Shown here one piece after another: positions 8,277 to 18,421 of a stretch of 64,000 nt of DNA (its first letter is position 1; each line of letters opens with the position of its first letter). The translations under genes were made by a program, and so were the position numbers. This stretch comes from an uncultured Alphaproteobacteria bacterium (GTDB lineage: Bacteria > Pseudomonadota > Alphaproteobacteria > HIMB59), in contig CACMIW010000001.1 of NCBI GenBank assembly GCA_902613845.1, forward strand, positions 186,001 through 250,000. Reading direction: 5' to 3'. Below the pieces are notes generated by a model that had not been told where the DNA came from, did not search any database, and saw only the letters and a list, made by a program, of their open reading frames with translations.

Positions 8277-9028
8277 TAAACATATGCTAATATGAATAAA
8301 CCTATTAAAATTCTATAAATTACAAAAGGTGTAAAGCCAATTTTATTTATAAATTTAATAAACACAGATATTGTAAAATATGCTGCAAAAAATGTACTAA
8401 CAAATATCAAAGATAGATTTTTGTCTACAATAAAATTATCAAATTCTTTGATATTTGAAAAAAAAGATAAACAAATTATAGGTATTCCCATATATAAACT
8501 ATAAATAGATGAATATTTTCTATCTTCTCCAAATAGTCTGAATGCAATTATGCAACTTCCTGCTCTACTGAAACCTGGTAAAAAAGCAAGACATTGAAAA
8601 AATCCAGCTAGAATAAATTTGGTACTTTTATTTTTGATTTTTAATTTTAATTTTTTTTCTTTATCAGAAACATAGAGTAATATTGCTCCACCAATCGAAG
8701 TATACCCAATTAGCTCTAGACTAATATAAGTTACATCGTAAAATTTGATAATAAAACCGAGAAGAATTGCAGGTACGGTCGCAAAGATTAATATTTTCCA
8801 GTAAGCTTTGATATTTGATTTTGAAAAATGTTTGTTTGCGAGTAAATATAATAATAGAGCCATTAAAGAGGCAAAGTGTGCTGATGTTTCATATAAATAA
8901 TTTCTAGACTCTAAGTTTTTTACGAAGATCTCTATGATATTGAGGTGCCCACTGGAACTAATGGGGATAAATTCAGTGATTCCCTGCATTAAACCATAAA
9001 AAACGTAATAAATACTAATATTAGTCAT
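8273..9028 (-). CDS. uppP: Undecaprenyl-diphosphatase
   Basis: UppP (BacA) dephosphorylates undecaprenyl diphosphate at the cytoplasmic membrane, recycling the carrier for peptidoglycan and LPS. The 251-residue protein is strongly hydrophobic, with about seven or eight membrane segments. Both family motifs are present: the N-terminal QGITEFIPISSSGHL (Glu and Ser/His of the active site) and LPGFSRAGSCI near residue 145. It is shorter than the typical 265-270 residues but appears complete. It is transcribed divergently from gltD across 94 bases. Confidence 0.95.
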   Translation of the reverse strand: MTNISIYYVFYGLMQGITEFIPISSSGHLNIIEIFVKNLESRNYLYETSAHFASLMALLLYLLANKHFSKSNIKAYWKILIFATVPAILLGFIIKFYDVTYISLELIGYTSIGGAILLYVSDKEKKLKLKIKNKSTKFILAGFFQCLAFLPGFSRAGSCIIAFRLFGEDRKYSSIYSLYMGIPIICLSFFSNIKEFDNFIVDKNLSLIFVSTFFAAYFTISVFIKFINKIGFTPFVIYRILIGLFILAYVY

Positions 9029-9122
9029 AATTTATTATCATTTATGAGTTTACATAATTCATAAATACTAGTAATAATACAATCCATTTTATTTTAAAAG
9101 AATAAAGTAATATTTTATTATC

Positions 9123-10535
9123 ATGTTAGAGTTTCATAAAAAAAAATCTAAGAATCCAACTAAAACTGAACCTGAAAAAAGAATAAAGGATTTTCAGGAG
9201 ATTTATAGTCAGTTTGATAAAAACGACTCGGTTGAACAATCGTCAAGATGCTCACAATGTGGTATTCCATATTGTCAAATACATTGTCCTTTAAACAATA
9301 ATATACCAGATTGGCTACGTTATATTGCAGAAGGCCGATTGGAGGAAGCTTATCAAGTATCTGCCTCTACGAATGCATTTCCAGAAGTATGTGGAAGAGT
9401 TTGCCCTCAAGATCGTTTGTGTGAGGGTAATTGTGTTGTAGAACAGGCAGGCTTTGGAGCCATTACAATTGGTAATTTAGAAAAATACCTTACAGAAATA
9501 GCATGGGAAAAAGGATGGGTTAAAAACCTATCATCACAAAACCAATACAAACAGAAAGTTGCAATAATAGGATCTGGCCCTGCAGGAATGGCTGCATCAG
9601 CCTATTTAATTCAAAATGGATATAAAGTAGACGTCTATGAAAAAAATGACCGAGCTGGTGGCTTGATGATTTATGGCATACCTAACTTTAAATTAGACAA
9701 AAAAATTGTTGAGAGAAGAACTGAGTGGCTTACTGATAGTGGTGTTGGATTTATATTAAACACAGAAGTAGGAAAAAATATTTCCTTTCAAGATTTGGAA
9801 AAAGATTATGATGCAATATTAATTGCAACTGGTGTATACAAAGCAAGACAATTGGATATTGATACCTCAACAGTCAATAATAGCATTCCTGCTTTGGATT
9901 TTTTAATTGAGAGTAACAGAACCGGTTTAGGTGACTCTCCCTCAAAAAATAAATATCTCACAGCAAAAGATAAACATGTAGTTGTTATTGGTGGAGGTGA
10001 TACTGCAATGGATTGTGTTAGAACAGCCATTAGACAGCAAGCAAAAGAAGTTACTTGTCTTTACAGAAGAAACAAAGAAAATATGCCTGGATCAGCAAGA
10101 GAAGTTTTAAATGCAGAGCAAGAGGGTATCAAATTTAATTGGTTATCTGTTCCATCTAAAATTATTAGCGATAGTGCTACTGCAACAAGTATGACATACA
10201 AAGTGGCTACATTAGGTGAGGTGGATGAGAGTGGAAGAAGAAAACCAATTGATACTGGCGTTGAAAAACAAATAAAAAGTGACTTGATTATTCAAGCTCT
10301 TGGTTTTGAGCCTGAAGATTTAAACCATAATTTCAAAACAAATATTGAATTAACTAGCTGGAAAACAGTTAAAGTTGATTTTAAAAAGTTTCAAACTAGC
10401 AACCCAAAGATTTTTGCTGCAGGTGATATTGTTAGGGGCGCCTCTCTTGTTGTTTGGGCGATACATGATGGCCGAGAAGTTGCAAAATCAATTCATAACT
10501 TCTTACAGAGTTCGAAAATTAAAAAAGCATCATGA
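9123..10535 (+). CDS. gltD: Glutamate synthase (NADPH) small subunit
   Basis: GltD passes electrons from NADPH through FAD and iron-sulfur centres to GltB for glutamate formation from glutamine and 2-oxoglutarate. The 470 residues include the N-terminal cysteine clusters CSQCGIPYCQIHCPL and CGRVCPQDRLCEGNC. The FAD site is GSGPAGMAASAYL (about 145-160), the NADPH site GGGDTAMDCVRTA (about 290), and the C-terminal FAD contact is AAGDIVRGASLVVWAI. The gene precedes gltB, the reverse of the enterobacterial order, and overlaps it by four bases (ATGA). Confidence 0.97.
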   Translation: MLEFHKKKSKNPTKTEPEKRIKDFQEIYSQFDKNDSVEQSSRCSQCGIPYCQIHCPLNNNIPDWLRYIAEGRLEEAYQVSASTNAFPEVCGRVCPQDRLCEGNCVVEQAGFGAITIGNLEKYLTEIAWEKGWVKNLSSQNQYKQKVAIIGSGPAGMAASAYLIQNGYKVDVYEKNDRAGGLMIYGIPNFKLDKKIVERRTEWLTDSGVGFILNTEVGKNISFQDLEKDYDAILIATGVYKARQLDIDTSTVNNSIPALDFLIESNRTGLGDSPSKNKYLTAKDKHVVVIGGGDTAMDCVRTAIRQQAKEVTCLYRRNKENMPGSAREVLNAEQEGIKFNWLSVPSKIISDSATATSMTYKVATLGEVDESGRRKPIDTGVEKQIKSDLIIQALGFEPEDLNHNFKTNIELTSWKTVKVDFKKFQTSNPKIFAAGDIVRGASLVVWAIHDGREVAKSIHNFLQSSKIKKAS

Positions 10536-13500
10536 AAGACAATCCATTAGAGATTTTCAAAATAAATAGACAAAAACTAAAAGATTATCATGTTTATAAT
10601 GAAAAATATGAACATGATAATTGTGGTGTAGGTTTAGTAGCCTCAATAAACGGTGAGTCAAGAAGAGACATAGTCGAAAAAGGAGTTGAGGCACTTAAAG
10701 CAGTATTCCATAGAGGCGCGGTTGATGCTGATGGCAAAACTGGAGATGGTGCTGGTATTATGTTGGAGGTTTCAAATTCTTTCTTCAGCAAACAAGTTTT
10801 AAAAATGGGCCACAGAACAACTAAAGACACTGTGTTAGGTGTAGGCATGATTTTTCTGCCTAAAAGAGATTTTGGAGCCCAAGAAAAATGTAGAGCTATC
10901 GTTGAATATGAAATAATAAAATCTGGAATGAATCTGTTTGGATGGAGACAGGTTCCTGTTAATACAGAAATCATTGGTGAAAAAGCCAACTATACTAAAC
11001 CAGAAATAGAACAAATAATTTTCTCACCTAAAGAAAAAACACCCGATATCGAAAAGAAACTTTATTTAACAAGGAAAAGGATAGAGAATAAAATCAAAGC
11101 ACAGAGTATTAACGATTTTTATGTTTGCTCTTTATCTACACAAACAATTGTTTACAAAGGTATGTTTTTAGCTGAACAGTTATCGGAGTTTTATCCAGAT
11201 TTGCTTGATAATGAATTTACATCCAAATTTACCATTTACCATCAAAGATATTCTACCAACACATTTCCTACGTGGTCCTTAGCGCAACCATTCCGAGTTT
11301 TGGCTCATAATGGTGAAATCAATACTCTGAAGGGAAATATAAATTGGATGAGCGCACATGAACCAAGAATTACTCACCACTTTTTTAACGAGAGAATTAA
11401 TGATTTGAAACCGATACTCGACCCAGACGCCTCTGACTCTGCTTCGCTTGATGCTGCTTTTGAACTTTTTGTTCAAACTGATAGGGACATGCCGATGGCT
11501 AAATCAATGATAATTCCTGAGTCTTGGTCTAATCGATCTGATTTATCTGATCGATTAAAGGCTATGTATGCTTATTGTAACGCTGTCATTGAACCATGGG
11601 ACGGACCAGCTGCTGTCTGCGGAAATTTTGGAGATTGGATAATATCTGGTATGGATAGAAACGGGTTAAGGCCCCTACGATACATACTTACGGATGACGA
11701 TTTACTAATTTCAGGATCTGAAGTTGGAATGATTAATATAGATGAAAAAAATATTATAAAAAAAGGAAGAGTTGGGCCTGGTGAATTAATAGCAGTTAAT
11801 TATAAAGAGAATAAGTTTTATGAGAGCTTTGAATTAAAAGAATTACTCAGTCAACGTAATAATTACTCAGATTGGAATAAAAAAACTATAAAGTTAGATA
11901 ACATATTATCTAATGAAAAAATTTTTGAACCATCAACAAAGGATGATAAAAATGTTTTTCATATTGCTAAATCATTTAATTTAACATTAGAAACTCTTGA
12001 TTTAATTCTAGATCCTATGGTCAAAACAGGGCAAGAGGCTGTTGGATCAATGGGAGATGACGCACCACTAAGTGTACTCACTGAAAGATACAGAGGTCTT
12101 CATAGTTTTTTTAAACAAAATTTTGCTCAAGTCACAAACCCTCCAATTGATAGCCTTAGGGAACAAGTTGTAATGAGTTTAAAAACTAGGCTTGGAAACC
12201 TTGGAAATATTGTAGAAGAAGACTCTGAACAATGTAATTTGGTACTTTTAGAAAGTCCTTTATTACTAGATCATGAATTGGAAACACTAAAAAATCATTT
12301 ATCAAAGTTTACAACTGAGATTGACTGCACTTATAAATTGAATGAAGAGACTAGTTTTTTAAATGAAATCAAAAGAATATGCTCTGAGGCAGAACAGGCA
12401 GTAAGATCTGGTTCTCAACATCTAATTATAACTGATAATAACATTAATAAAGACAGAATTGCTTTACCAATGATACTTGCCACCAGCGCTGTTCATAGTT
12501 ATCTAATAAAAAATAATTTAAGGACTTTTACTTCTTTAAACGTCTCTTCTAAAGAGTGTCTTGATGTACACTACTTTGCAGTACTTATTGGTGTTGGTGC
12601 TACTACCGTCAATGCTTCACTAGTGGAAAAACTTATTGCAAATAGGTATAGAAAAAATATTTATCAGAATACTGATTACCCTCAACTAATTAAAAACTTT
12701 AAAAAATCCATAGAGAAAGGATTAAGAAAAATTATCAGTAAAATGGGAATTTCAGTAATCAGTTCATATCGTGGTGGAAGAAATTTTGAAATAATTGGTT
12801 TAAGCAGAAGCATGGTAGAGAGTTTTTTTCCAGGGATGTCCTCTAGAATTTCTGGTATTGGATTAGATGGATTAGAAAAAAGAGTAAGGCGACAGCATGA
12901 GGTATCATTTAAATCTGATAATATAATTTTAGATATAGGTGGTGAATATAGATTTAGAGCTAATAGTGAAGCACACGCTTATGAGGGTGTTTCAATACAT
13001 ATGCTTCAAGAAGCAGTAACTAGAGACTCATATAATCTTTATAAAAAATATACCTCAAGAATTTATAGCTCCAAACCAATTCAAATAAGGGATTTACTTC
13101 AATTTAATGAAAGTAGCAATTCTCTAAATTTGGACAATGTAGAGAGCATTTCTGAAATAAGAAAAAGCTTTGTATCTCCTGGAATTTCACTTGGTGCTCT
13201 TAGCCCTGAGGCTCATGAAACTTTAGCTATAGCAATGAACAGAATAGGTTCAAAATCAGATAGCGGAGAAGGAGGAGAGGATGCAAGAAGATATTCCAAA
13301 TTAAAAAATGGTGATAATCCAAGCTCAGCGATTAAACAAGTTGCAAGCGGAAGATTTGGTGTGACTGCAGAATATTTGAATAACTGCTCAGAATTAGAAA
13401 TTAAAATAGCTCAAGGTGCTAAGCCTGGAGAAGGTGGTCAATTACCTGGTTTTAAGGTAACTGATTTAATTGCTAAATTAAGACATAGTACAAAAGGTGT

Positions 13501-15046
13501 AACACTTATTAGTCCTCCCCCACATCATGATATTTATTCTATAGAGGATCTAGCTCAACTTATTTACGATTTAAAACAAATCAATCCAATAGCAAAAGTT
13601 TGTGTAAAACTAGTCGCACAATCAGGTATAGGAACTGTTGCTGCTGGTGTTGCAAAAGCTAAAGCTGATGTAATTTTAGTTTCAGGACATTCTGGTGGAA
13701 CAGGGGCAAGCCCTCAGTCGAGTATTAAGTATGTTGGCCTTCCATGGGAATTAGGTATAAGTGAGGTTCACCAAATTTTAGCTTTGAATGGTTTAAGAGA
13801 TAAGGTTCTTCTTAGAACAGACGGAGGAATTAAAACAGGAAAAGATATTGTTATTGCAGCAATATTGGGAGCTGAGGAATATGGAATTGGTACAGCCTCG
13901 TTGGTAGCAATGGGATGTATTATGGTTAGACAATGCCACTCAAATACATGTCCAGTTGGCGTCTGCACCCAAGATGAAAAACTTCGTGAAAAATTTGGAG
14001 GTACTCCTGAAAAAGTTGTAAATTTGTTTTCATTTATTGCCGAAGAAGTCAGAGAAATTCTTGCCTCTTTAGGCTACAAATCCTTAAAAGATATTATTGG
14101 TAAAACAGAATTATTATCTCAAATTCATTATGGTTCCAGTGATCTAGATAATCTCGACTTAAATCCAATATTAACAAAGATTGATGATGGCAAAATCTAT
14201 GATTACCATTCACCAAAAAAACGAAATGAAGTACCAAAAACACTTGACGATCAGTTTGAAAAAGACGGAAAAGATTTTATTAACTCAGGTCAAAAAATTG
14301 AACTTACATATAATATACAAAATACATTAAGAACAATAGGAACTAAAATTTCATCCATCATCACAAGAAAATATGGAATGAATACCTTATCTGAAGATCA
14401 TGTTACTCTAAAACTAAGAGGCTCAGCTGGTCAGTCCTTGGGAGCATTTGCCGTCAAAGGTCTTACTTTAAAAGTGTTTGGCGATGCTAATGATTATGTA
14501 GGCAAAGGTCTCTCTGGAGGAAAAATTATCGTTCAGCCAAGAAATTCATTTACTCAACCCAGTCATGAAAATGTAATTATTGGAAATGTCACCCTATATG
14601 GAGCGACTGATGGAAGGTTATATGCTTCTGGTCAAGCAGGTGACAGATTTTGTGTTAGAAATTCCGGTGCATTAGCAATTGTAGAGGGATGTGGTGCTAA
14701 TGGATGTGAGTATATGACAGGTGGTTCTGCAGTTATTTTAGGAGGTGTTGGCGATAACTTTGGTGCTGGGATGACTGGTGGATCTGCTTTTATTTACTCT
14801 GAACAAAAGAATATTTCTGATTTGATGAACATGGAAACCATTGGACTTTATGAAGTAGATAACAAAGAATGGAAAAACCACCTCCTAGATCTTTTAAATG
14901 ATTTCTATAAAGAGACTAAATCAAAAAGAGCTGAGTTTATTATTGAAAATTATGACTCTGAGATTAAAAAATTTGCTCACGTCGTTCCTGATGAAGTGAT
15001 TGATAAACTAGAATTCCCAGTTACAAAAAAATCAAAAATAGCTTAA
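10532..15046 (+). CDS. gltB: Glutamate synthase (NADPH) large subunit
   Basis: At 1504 residues this is a full-length GltB. Cys31 in DNCGVG is the expected N-terminal nucleophile after loss of a 30-residue propeptide. Order of domains: glutaminase (31 to about 410), central domain, FMN-binding synthase domain (about 830-1200, with GEGGEDARRYS and SGHSGGTGASP), the 3Fe-4S cysteines in CIMVRQCHSNTCPVGVC, and a C-terminal GXGXG helix (GNVTLYGATDGRLY onwards). Together with gltD it is the main route of ammonium assimilation after glutamine synthetase. The stop overlaps the stop of the convergent hydrolase in a shared TTAA. Confidence 0.98.
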   Translation: MKDNPLEIFKINRQKLKDYHVYNEKYEHDNCGVGLVASINGESRRDIVEKGVEALKAVFHRGAVDADGKTGDGAGIMLEVSNSFFSKQVLKMGHRTTKDTVLGVGMIFLPKRDFGAQEKCRAIVEYEIIKSGMNLFGWRQVPVNTEIIGEKANYTKPEIEQIIFSPKEKTPDIEKKLYLTRKRIENKIKAQSINDFYVCSLSTQTIVYKGMFLAEQLSEFYPDLLDNEFTSKFTIYHQRYSTNTFPTWSLAQPFRVLAHNGEINTLKGNINWMSAHEPRITHHFFNERINDLKPILDPDASDSASLDAAFELFVQTDRDMPMAKSMIIPESWSNRSDLSDRLKAMYAYCNAVIEPWDGPAAVCGNFGDWIISGMDRNGLRPLRYILTDDDLLISGSEVGMINIDEKNIIKKGRVGPGELIAVNYKENKFYESFELKELLSQRNNYSDWNKKTIKLDNILSNEKIFEPSTKDDKNVFHIAKSFNLTLETLDLILDPMVKTGQEAVGSMGDDAPLSVLTERYRGLHSFFKQNFAQVTNPPIDSLREQVVMSLKTRLGNLGNIVEEDSEQCNLVLLESPLLLDHELETLKNHLSKFTTEIDCTYKLNEETSFLNEIKRICSEAEQAVRSGSQHLIITDNNINKDRIALPMILATSAVHSYLIKNNLRTFTSLNVSSKECLDVHYFAVLIGVGATTVNASLVEKLIANRYRKNIYQNTDYPQLIKNFKKSIEKGLRKIISKMGISVISSYRGGRNFEIIGLSRSMVESFFPGMSSRISGIGLDGLEKRVRRQHEVSFKSDNIILDIGGEYRFRANSEAHAYEGVSIHMLQEAVTRDSYNLYKKYTSRIYSSKPIQIRDLLQFNESSNSLNLDNVESISEIRKSFVSPGISLGALSPEAHETLAIAMNRIGSKSDSGEGGEDARRYSKLKNGDNPSSAIKQVASGRFGVTAEYLNNCSELEIKIAQGAKPGEGGQLPGFKVTDLIAKLRHSTKGVTLISPPPHHDIYSIEDLAQLIYDLKQINPIAKVCVKLVAQSGIGTVAAGVAKAKADVILVSGHSGGTGASPQSSIKYVGLPWELGISEVHQILALNGLRDKVLLRTDGGIKTGKDIVIAAILGAEEYGIGTASLVAMGCIMVRQCHSNTCPVGVCTQDEKLREKFGGTPEKVVNLFSFIAEEVREILASLGYKSLKDIIGKTELLSQIHYGSSDLDNLDLNPILTKIDDGKIYDYHSPKKRNEVPKTLDDQFEKDGKDFINSGQKIELTYNIQNTLRTIGTKISSIITRKYGMNTLSEDHVTLKLRGSAGQSLGAFAVKGLTLKVFGDANDYVGKGLSGGKIIVQPRNSFTQPSHENVIIGNVTLYGATDGRLYASGQAGDRFCVRNSGALAIVEGCGANGCEYMTGGSAVILGGVGDNFGAGMTGGSAFIYSEQKNISDLMNMETIGLYEVDNKEWKNHLLDLLNDFYKETKSKRAEFIIENYDSEIKKFAHVVPDEVIDKLEFPVTKKSKIA

Positions 15047-15768
15047 ATAAATTTAGATAGTGTTATTAAACTCTCTTTATCAGACAGGCTATGATCTGCA
15101 TGTTTAATTAAAATGTTTTTAAAGTTTTTAAATTTTTTACTAAAATTGAAATTGTCATTATATCCATATGGAACAGCTTTATCTTGGCCACCATGAAGGA
15201 AAATAGTTTCTCCTAAAAAATTACCCTTAATTTTTTCAATTAGATATTTTTTACTTCTTTTAAAAAGTGCTGGAGAGTAATAATAATTAAAATCAGAACT
15301 AACCTTTTGTTTAACGATCTTATTATTTTTAATTTTATTTTTTTGATGAGTATTAAAATTTTTCCAAATTAACTTTGTAGTAAAATCTGGTGCAGGAGCA
15401 ATGCCAATAAGTTTCGTAACTTTTCTTGGATGTATCAAAGCATATATGATAGCAACCCATCCACCCATACTGCTGCCAACCAGAATAAAATTTTTTATTT
15501 TTAGATATTTTATAATATTGTCTAAATCATTATACCAATCACTAATACCAAAGTTAGTAAATTCACCGCTAGACTTGCCATGCCCTTGAAAGTCAAAACA
15601 CAAATATGAAATTTTATTTTTTTTGCAATAATTATTTAAAAAATTGGACTTTTTACCACTCATATCTGATAATAAGCCATGTAAAAAGATCAGAGTTTTT
15701 TTACTTCTTTTGTAATATCTATAAGATATTTTAACATCATCTTTTTTATAAAAGCTTGGTTTTGACAC
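15043..15768 (-). CDS. Alpha/beta hydrolase
   Basis: A 241-residue serine hydrolase of the alpha/beta fold. The oxyanion motif is LIFLHGLLSD, the nucleophile elbow VGSSMGGW (Ser near residue 95), the acid is in HGGQDKAVPYG, and the catalytic His is in KHADHSLS. Small cytoplasmic esterases of this type are common and the substrate cannot be told. The start is a GTG at 15768. Its 5' end overlaps the start of the divergent glycosyltransferase by about 13 bases, so the two genes have interleaved start regions. Confidence 0.8.
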   Translation of the reverse strand: MSKPSFYKKDDVKISYRYYKRSKKTLIFLHGLLSDMSGKKSNFLNNYCKKNKISYLCFDFQGHGKSSGEFTNFGISDWYNDLDNIIKYLKIKNFILVGSSMGGWVAIIYALIHPRKVTKLIGIAPAPDFTTKLIWKNFNTHQKNKIKNNKIVKQKVSSDFNYYYSPALFKRSKKYLIEKIKGNFLGETIFLHGGQDKAVPYGYNDNFNFSKKFKNFKNILIKHADHSLSDKESLITLSKFI

Positions 15769-16856
15769 AAATTAAAAATACAAAAAAAATAACTTGTTTA
15801 CAAATAATTCCATCCATGGGCATTGGAGGTATTGAGACTGGTGTGAGAGATATTGCAAAATATCTCAATAAAAAAAAAATTGATAACTATATTTTATGTG
15901 AAAATAGCAATAAAAATTTCAATATTAAAGGTTTAAAAATAATAAAATTATATAATTGCAAATTTAAAAACATTTTTGATCAAAACAAAATCAAAATCCA
16001 AATAAAGCAATTAATTAAACAAAAAAGAATAAACTTAGTACACATCTCTTCAAGAGCACCAGCTTTTTTTCTTATTAAATATATTAAAAATTTAAATATA
16101 AAAGTTGTTACAAGCGTTCACAACAAATATGAGTCAAAGTCATTTTTAAAAGACTGGTATAACAGTTTTTTATTGAAAGGTGATGCTATTATTTTTAATT
16201 CAAATTTTGTCAAAAAAACATATGAGCATAAATTTAATGATAAAACTAAACTCCATGTTATTCCAAGAGGCGTAGACACAAATTACTTTTCACCATCGAG
16301 AAAAAAACTTATGAGTAAAAATATTTTTATACCCTCTAGGATTTCAAGTTGGAAAGGGCATGAATTATTACTAAATTACTTCTCATTATTACAGCAAAAG
16401 CACAAAAACACATTCAATATTCACATTGTATCTTTAAATAAAAGTAAAGAAGAAAAAAAAATACAATTACTAATTAATAAATTAAATATATCAAAAAAAA
16501 TTATAATTCATAAACCCACATTAGATGTAAAAAAACTGTATCAAGGGGCATACTTGGTTGTAAATATCTCAAAGAGACCCGAAGGGTTTGGTAGAACTGT
16601 TTCTGAGGCATTATCCGTATCTAAAGTAGTTATAGCTCCTAATCAAGGTGGTACTAAAGAGCAACTTTTCAATTTTAATAAAAATTTGTTATTTGATGTT
16701 AACTCTTTTAAATCATTCCAAAAAACTTTTAAATACGCTTTAAAAAATTATAAAGAAATATCAAAAAAAGGTAGATCTTATGTAGAAAAAAATTACTCAT
16801 CTGATCTCATGTGCAGAAAAACTTTGGACATCTATAATTATTTAATTAATTCATGA
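15756..16856 (+). CDS. Glycosyltransferase, GT4 family
   Basis: A 366-residue GT-B glycosyltransferase. The N-terminal half has PSMGIGGIETGVRDIAKYL, the GG-E loop typical of GT4. The C-terminal half has VIPRGVDTNYFSP, RISSWKGHELLL, RPEGFGRTVSEALSVSKVVIAP and NQGGTKEQL, the EGFGxxxxEA donor-binding motif. A role in LPS or surface polysaccharide assembly is inferred from the GT9 gene that follows with a four-base overlap. The start is a TTG (15756, or another TTG at 15762) with no evident Shine-Dalgarno sequence, so the exact N terminus is uncertain. Confidence 0.85.
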   Translation: MVLTQIKNTKKITCLQIIPSMGIGGIETGVRDIAKYLNKKKIDNYILCENSNKNFNIKGLKIIKLYNCKFKNIFDQNKIKIQIKQLIKQKRINLVHISSRAPAFFLIKYIKNLNIKVVTSVHNKYESKSFLKDWYNSFLLKGDAIIFNSNFVKKTYEHKFNDKTKLHVIPRGVDTNYFSPSRKKLMSKNIFIPSRISSWKGHELLLNYFSLLQQKHKNTFNIHIVSLNKSKEEKKIQLLINKLNISKKIIIHKPTLDVKKLYQGAYLVVNISKRPEGFGRTVSEALSVSKVVIAPNQGGTKEQLFNFNKNLLFDVNSFKSFQKTFKYALKNYKEISKKGRSYVEKNYSSDLMCRKTLDIYNYLINS

Positions 16857-17761
16857 ATATTCTAGTAATTAAACATGGTTCACTTGGTGATTTAGTCTTA
16901 TCATTTGGAGCTATTAAAACACTTAGAGAAAATTATCCAAACTCGAACATATACTTACTTACACAGTCCAACTATAAACAAATTTTTAAAAACTTACCTT
17001 ATGTGAATGAAATTTTAGTTGATAATAGGATATCAATTTTCCCTTCAGTAAAAAATATTTTGAAAAAAGTTAAAGAAAAAAAAATAGATTTATTAATTGA
17101 TTTACAAAACTCATCAAGAACAGAAATTTATAATTTATTTATTAAGATATTTACTAAATGTAAAATCTTATCTGCAAGAAAATTTTCAGATTTCAAATAT
17201 AAGCAAAAAAAACTTGGCGTTCAACACATCACTAAAAATCATCAAGAACAATTAAAATATTTGGAAATAAATACCTACTTAAAGCCTGATTTAAGTTGGA
17301 TGCTTAAAGGTAATACAAAACAATCAAAAAAAGTAATTTTTATCCCAGGCACCTCTACATCAGGAGAATATAAAAAATGGCCTTCAGATAAATATGCTGA
17401 AGTGGCAAAGTATTTAGTTAGGAGAAACTATGAAATCTATCTGACAGGATCTGATTTGGATATAAATACAATTAATGAAATAATCAAATTGTGTCCAGAC
17501 TCTAAAAATAAAATTAATGAATCAAAAATTGAGGATTTCTATCAATTATGCATGTCGTCTGAGTTAATCCTTACAAATGATACAGGGCCAGCCCATATTG
17601 CAGGTCTTACAAATAAAAACGTAATTTGGTTAGCAAATGATAACGAAATTTCACGATCATGTTACCCGCTAGGGAATAATTTACATAAAATTACAGCATC
17701 TAACGTAAAAAATATTAGTGTGAACACTATTATCAATAAAATAGAACAAATATTAAAATAA
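16853..17761 (+). CDS. Heptosyltransferase-like glycosyltransferase, GT9 family
   Basis: A 302-residue protein with the GT9 pattern: N-terminal ILVIKHGSLGDLVLSFGAIK (acceptor region with the GxLGD turn) and C-terminal ELILTNDTGPAHIAG (ADP-heptose binding motif). PGTSTSGEYKKWPSDKYAE resembles the WaaC/WaaF middle region. GT9 enzymes add heptose to the LPS inner core. Which step this one does cannot be assigned. It begins inside the last codons of the GT4 gene, so the pair is co-translated. Confidence 0.85.
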   Translation: MNILVIKHGSLGDLVLSFGAIKTLRENYPNSNIYLLTQSNYKQIFKNLPYVNEILVDNRISIFPSVKNILKKVKEKKIDLLIDLQNSSRTEIYNLFIKIFTKCKILSARKFSDFKYKQKKLGVQHITKNHQEQLKYLEINTYLKPDLSWMLKGNTKQSKKVIFIPGTSTSGEYKKWPSDKYAEVAKYLVRRNYEIYLTGSDLDINTINEIIKLCPDSKNKINESKIEDFYQLCMSSELILTNDTGPAHIAGLTNKNVIWLANDNEISRSCYPLGNNLHKITASNVKNISVNTIINKIEQILK

Positions 17762-17774
17762 TTTATATTTACAA

Positions 17775-17804
17775 TTGACCTATCTTTGCTAATAATCCTA
17801 AAAT
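17775..17804 (+). promoter_or_regulatory. Probable sigma-70 promoter for infC operon
   Basis: TTGACC at 17775-17780 and TAAAAT at 17799-17804 are separated by 18 bases, close to the vegetative consensus. The position is about 70 bases ahead of infC, just after the GT9 stop. It would drive infC-rpmI-rplT and probably pheST-lepA. This is read by eye only. Confidence 0.5.
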
Positions 17805-17875
17805 GATTTTATTAAAGCAATCACTAGGACATTTATAATTGCAAACTTTCTCTCTTTCCTATTACATATAATATT

Positions 17876-18421
17876 TTGAATAAACCTTACCAAAGAAATA
17901 ATAACTTTCGTGGCAAAAAAGAACTCCACAAGATAAATAATTTTATTTCTGCAGCGGATGTTAGGGTTATTCTTGATGATGGGGAGCAATTAGGAGTTAT
18001 GAAAAAAAATGAAGCCTTAGACATTGCTAAAGGTAGAGGTATGGATTTAGTAGAAATAGCTCCAAATAATAATCCTCCAGTTTGTAAAATAGTAGACTAT
18101 GGAAAATTTAAGTATCAAGAACAGAAGAAAAAAAATGAAGCAAAAAAGAAACAAAAAGTAATTGAAACTAAAGAGCTTAAAATTAGACCCGGCACAGGAG
18201 AGCATGATTACCAAGTTAAAATCAGGAATGCTCAGAAATTTTTAAAAGAGGGAAACAGAGTGAAATTCAGCTTGAGATTTAAGGGTAGAGAGATGGAACA
18301 TTCTAATTTAGGTATTGATATGCTTAAAAGAGTAAAAACTGATTTGGGAGAACTTATTAGAGTTGAAATGGAACCTAAAATCGAAGGAAGACAAGCTTTC
18401 CTCGTAGTTGCACCCAAATAA
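17876..18421 (+). CDS. infC: Translation initiation factor IF-3
   Basis: IF-3 binds the 30S subunit and checks start codons. The protein, about 181 residues, has the N domain (INNFISAADVRVILDDGEQLGVM, AGRGMDLVEIAP-like KGRGMDLVEIAP), a lysine-rich linker, and the C domain (KELKIRPGTGEHDYQVK, VKFSLRFKGREMEH). No ATG is available near the 5' end: the best start is TTG at 17876, and the codon just before it in frame is ATT. Non-ATG starts of infC are used for autoregulation by IF-3 in other bacteria, so this looks meaningful. No strong Shine-Dalgarno is seen. Confidence 0.96.
   Translation: MNKPYQRNNNFRGKKELHKINNFISAADVRVILDDGEQLGVMKKNEALDIAKGRGMDLVEIAPNNNPPVCKIVDYGKFKYQEQKKKNEAKKKQKVIETKELKIRPGTGEHDYQVKIRNAQKFLKEGNRVKFSLRFKGREMEHSNLGIDMLKRVKTDLGELIRVEMEPKIEGRQAFLVVAPK

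Noticed and set aside
10594-10989. 131-residue minus-strand ORF inside gltB
   Set aside because: It is antisense to the glutaminase domain of gltB, including the conserved nucleophile region, and has no motif of its own.
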